A stretch of DNA of 7,914 bases from positions 1 to 7,914 of the forward strand of contig JAIKXK010000145.1 in the NCBI GenBank assembly GCA_024684155.1, in the 5' to 3' direction. The notes under the pieces were generated by a model. The model was not told the origin of the DNA, did not search any database, and saw nothing but the letters and a program-made list of their open reading frames with translations. Below, piece after piece: positions 6,972-7,914 of the stretch (within the stretch, counting starts at the first letter, position 1; each line of letters starts with the position of its first letter). A program made the position numbers and the translations under genes. This DNA is from Lachnospiraceae bacterium (GTDB lineage Bacteria > Bacillota > Clostridia > Lachnospirales > Lachnospiraceae).

Positions 6972-7914
6972 TAAATGAAAATCAAAAATTGGCTGTAGAA
7001 CATTATCTTGGCCCATGTCTCACCATTGCCCCTCCGGGGTCCGGTAAGACCAAATGTCTGGTGGAAAGGGTGGTGCATCTTATTACGGTGCATCACATTA
7101 AACCTGACAAAATTTTGGTAGTTACCTTTACAAAGGATGCTGCTTGTGAAATGAAAGAAAGATTTTGCAAGGAGTTTACTTCTGATGGAGGGATGCCCTT
7201 TTTTGGCACCTTTCATTCTTTATTTTTTCACATCTTAAAAGTAGAAGGATACTATTCAAGCAAAGATATTATACAAAGTAGTGTAGCCTATGCTTTTATG
7301 AAGCAGGCTTTATTAGAGTGTAAAATTTCAAAAAAAGATGTCCTGCCTTTTACTGTTATCAAAGAAATATCCCGATGTATTAATTTAAATATGTCATATT
7401 CTGATTATATATCAAACACTTTAGAAGATCAGTTTGAAAAGGTGGCAACCTTTTATAAGTCTTTAATGGAACAAAAACATCTGATAGATTTTGATGATAT
7501 GATGATAAAGGTATATGAATTATTTTTAAAGGATAATGACCTTCGATTAAAATGGCAAAAGAAATTCGATTTTATCTTATTAGATGAAATGCAGGATATT
7601 AATGAACTTCAATTTGAGATCATAAAATTACTGTTGCAGGAAGAACAAAATATTTTTGCTGTAGGAGATGATGATCAGTCTATTTATGAATTCCGAGGTT
7701 CGAAACCGGATATTATGTTAAATTTTCAAAAGTCGTTTAAAAATACTGCCATTGTGAAGCTAAACATTAATTATCGGAGCCTGCGTCAGATTATAACTGC
7801 AGCAAACTGTTTAATCAATAAAAATGTACATCGTTTTCAAAAAGACTGTAGGTGTTTTTTGAATCAATATGGAAGTATTCATTATTTACAATTTGAAAAT
7901 GAAGCAAAACAGGC
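6968..7914 (+). CDS. UvrD/PcrA-type SF1 DNA helicase, N-terminal part (3' end outside window)
   Basis: The frame is open from ATG 6968 to the window edge, giving 315 residues and ending mid-codon. AAAGGA at 6958-6963 is 4 bases upstream of the ATG. The SF1A helicase motifs come in order: Q-motif LNENQKLAV (2-10), Walker A APPGSGKT (21-28), motif Ia VTFTKDAACEMKER (52-65), GTFHS (80-84), the UvrD-type IDFDDMM (173-179), Walker B/motif II LLDEMQD (204-210), motif III GDDDQSIYEFRG (233-244) and motif IV NYRS (268-271). All ATP-binding and hydrolysis residues are intact. Such enzymes unwind DNA 3' to 5' in repair or clearing of replication obstacles. PPGSGKT in place of the commoner GAGSGKT, and DEMQD in place of DEYQD, suggest a divergent UvrD-like paralogue and not the main pcrA, so no symbol is given. 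It probably shares a transcript with gltX. Confidence 0.92.
   Translation, partial: MLNENQKLAVEHYLGPCLTIAPPGSGKTKCLVERVVHLITVHHIKPDKILVVTFTKDAACEMKERFCKEFTSDGGMPFFGTFHSLFFHILKVEGYYSSKDIIQSSVAYAFMKQALLECKISKKDVLPFTVIKEISRCINLNMSYSDYISNTLEDQFEKVATFYKSLMEQKHLIDFDDMMIKVYELFLKDNDLRLKWQKKFDFILLDEMQDINELQFEIIKLLLQEEQNIFAVGDDDQSIYEFRGSKPDIMLNFQKSFKNTAIVKLNINYRSLRQIITAANCLINKNVHRFQKDCRCFLNQYGSIHYLQFENEAKQ

Noticed and set aside
6971..7216. Open frame of 81 codons on the - strand
   Set aside because: It is antisense to the conserved N-terminal motifs of the helicase, whose + strand frame is clearly coding.

Overview
The window is AT-rich with purine-rich Shine-Dalgarno sites and TTG/ATG starts. Its gene families and tightly packed genes, all on the + strand, point to a low-GC Clostridia chromosome, most likely Lachnospiraceae. 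Nothing looks mobile: there are no IS elements, tRNAs, CRISPR arrays or integrase genes. No intergenic gap exceeds about 45 bases, so there is no long gene-free stretch to describe.

Layout: (1) 2-2137, the C-terminal 711 residues of a very large protein whose start lies upstream of the window (DUF5717-like). (2) 2155-3405, a 416-residue protein (DUF5716-like) that reads as a degenerate Hsp70/actin-fold protein. (3) 3408-4235, a 275-residue TPR protein. (4) 4250-5434, a 394-residue protein with coiled coils on both sides of a two-helix membrane hairpin. (5) 5467-6924, gltX, glutamyl-tRNA synthetase. (6) 6968 to the window edge, the N-terminal 315 residues of a UvrD/PcrA-type SF1 helicase, cut off by the end of the window.

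Genes 1-4 are separated by 17, 2 and 14 bases and look like one co-transcribed, uncharacterised module: a large helical protein, a pseudo-Hsp70, a TPR adaptor and a membrane anchor. By inference they form a membrane-associated complex; no function is known to me. This is the best candidate in the window for an undescribed system. gltX appears to have its own promoter, with a consensus extended -10 that overlaps the stop codon of gene 4, so the housekeeping pair gltX-helicase can be expressed apart from the module.

Two inverted repeats sit exactly over translation start regions. A 16-bp perfect palindrome covers part of the Shine-Dalgarno of the TPR gene. A potential 11-bp stem (9 bp perfect) covers both the Shine-Dalgarno and the ATG of the helicase. 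Both suggest control or coupling of translation, but neither has been tested by folding or comparison.
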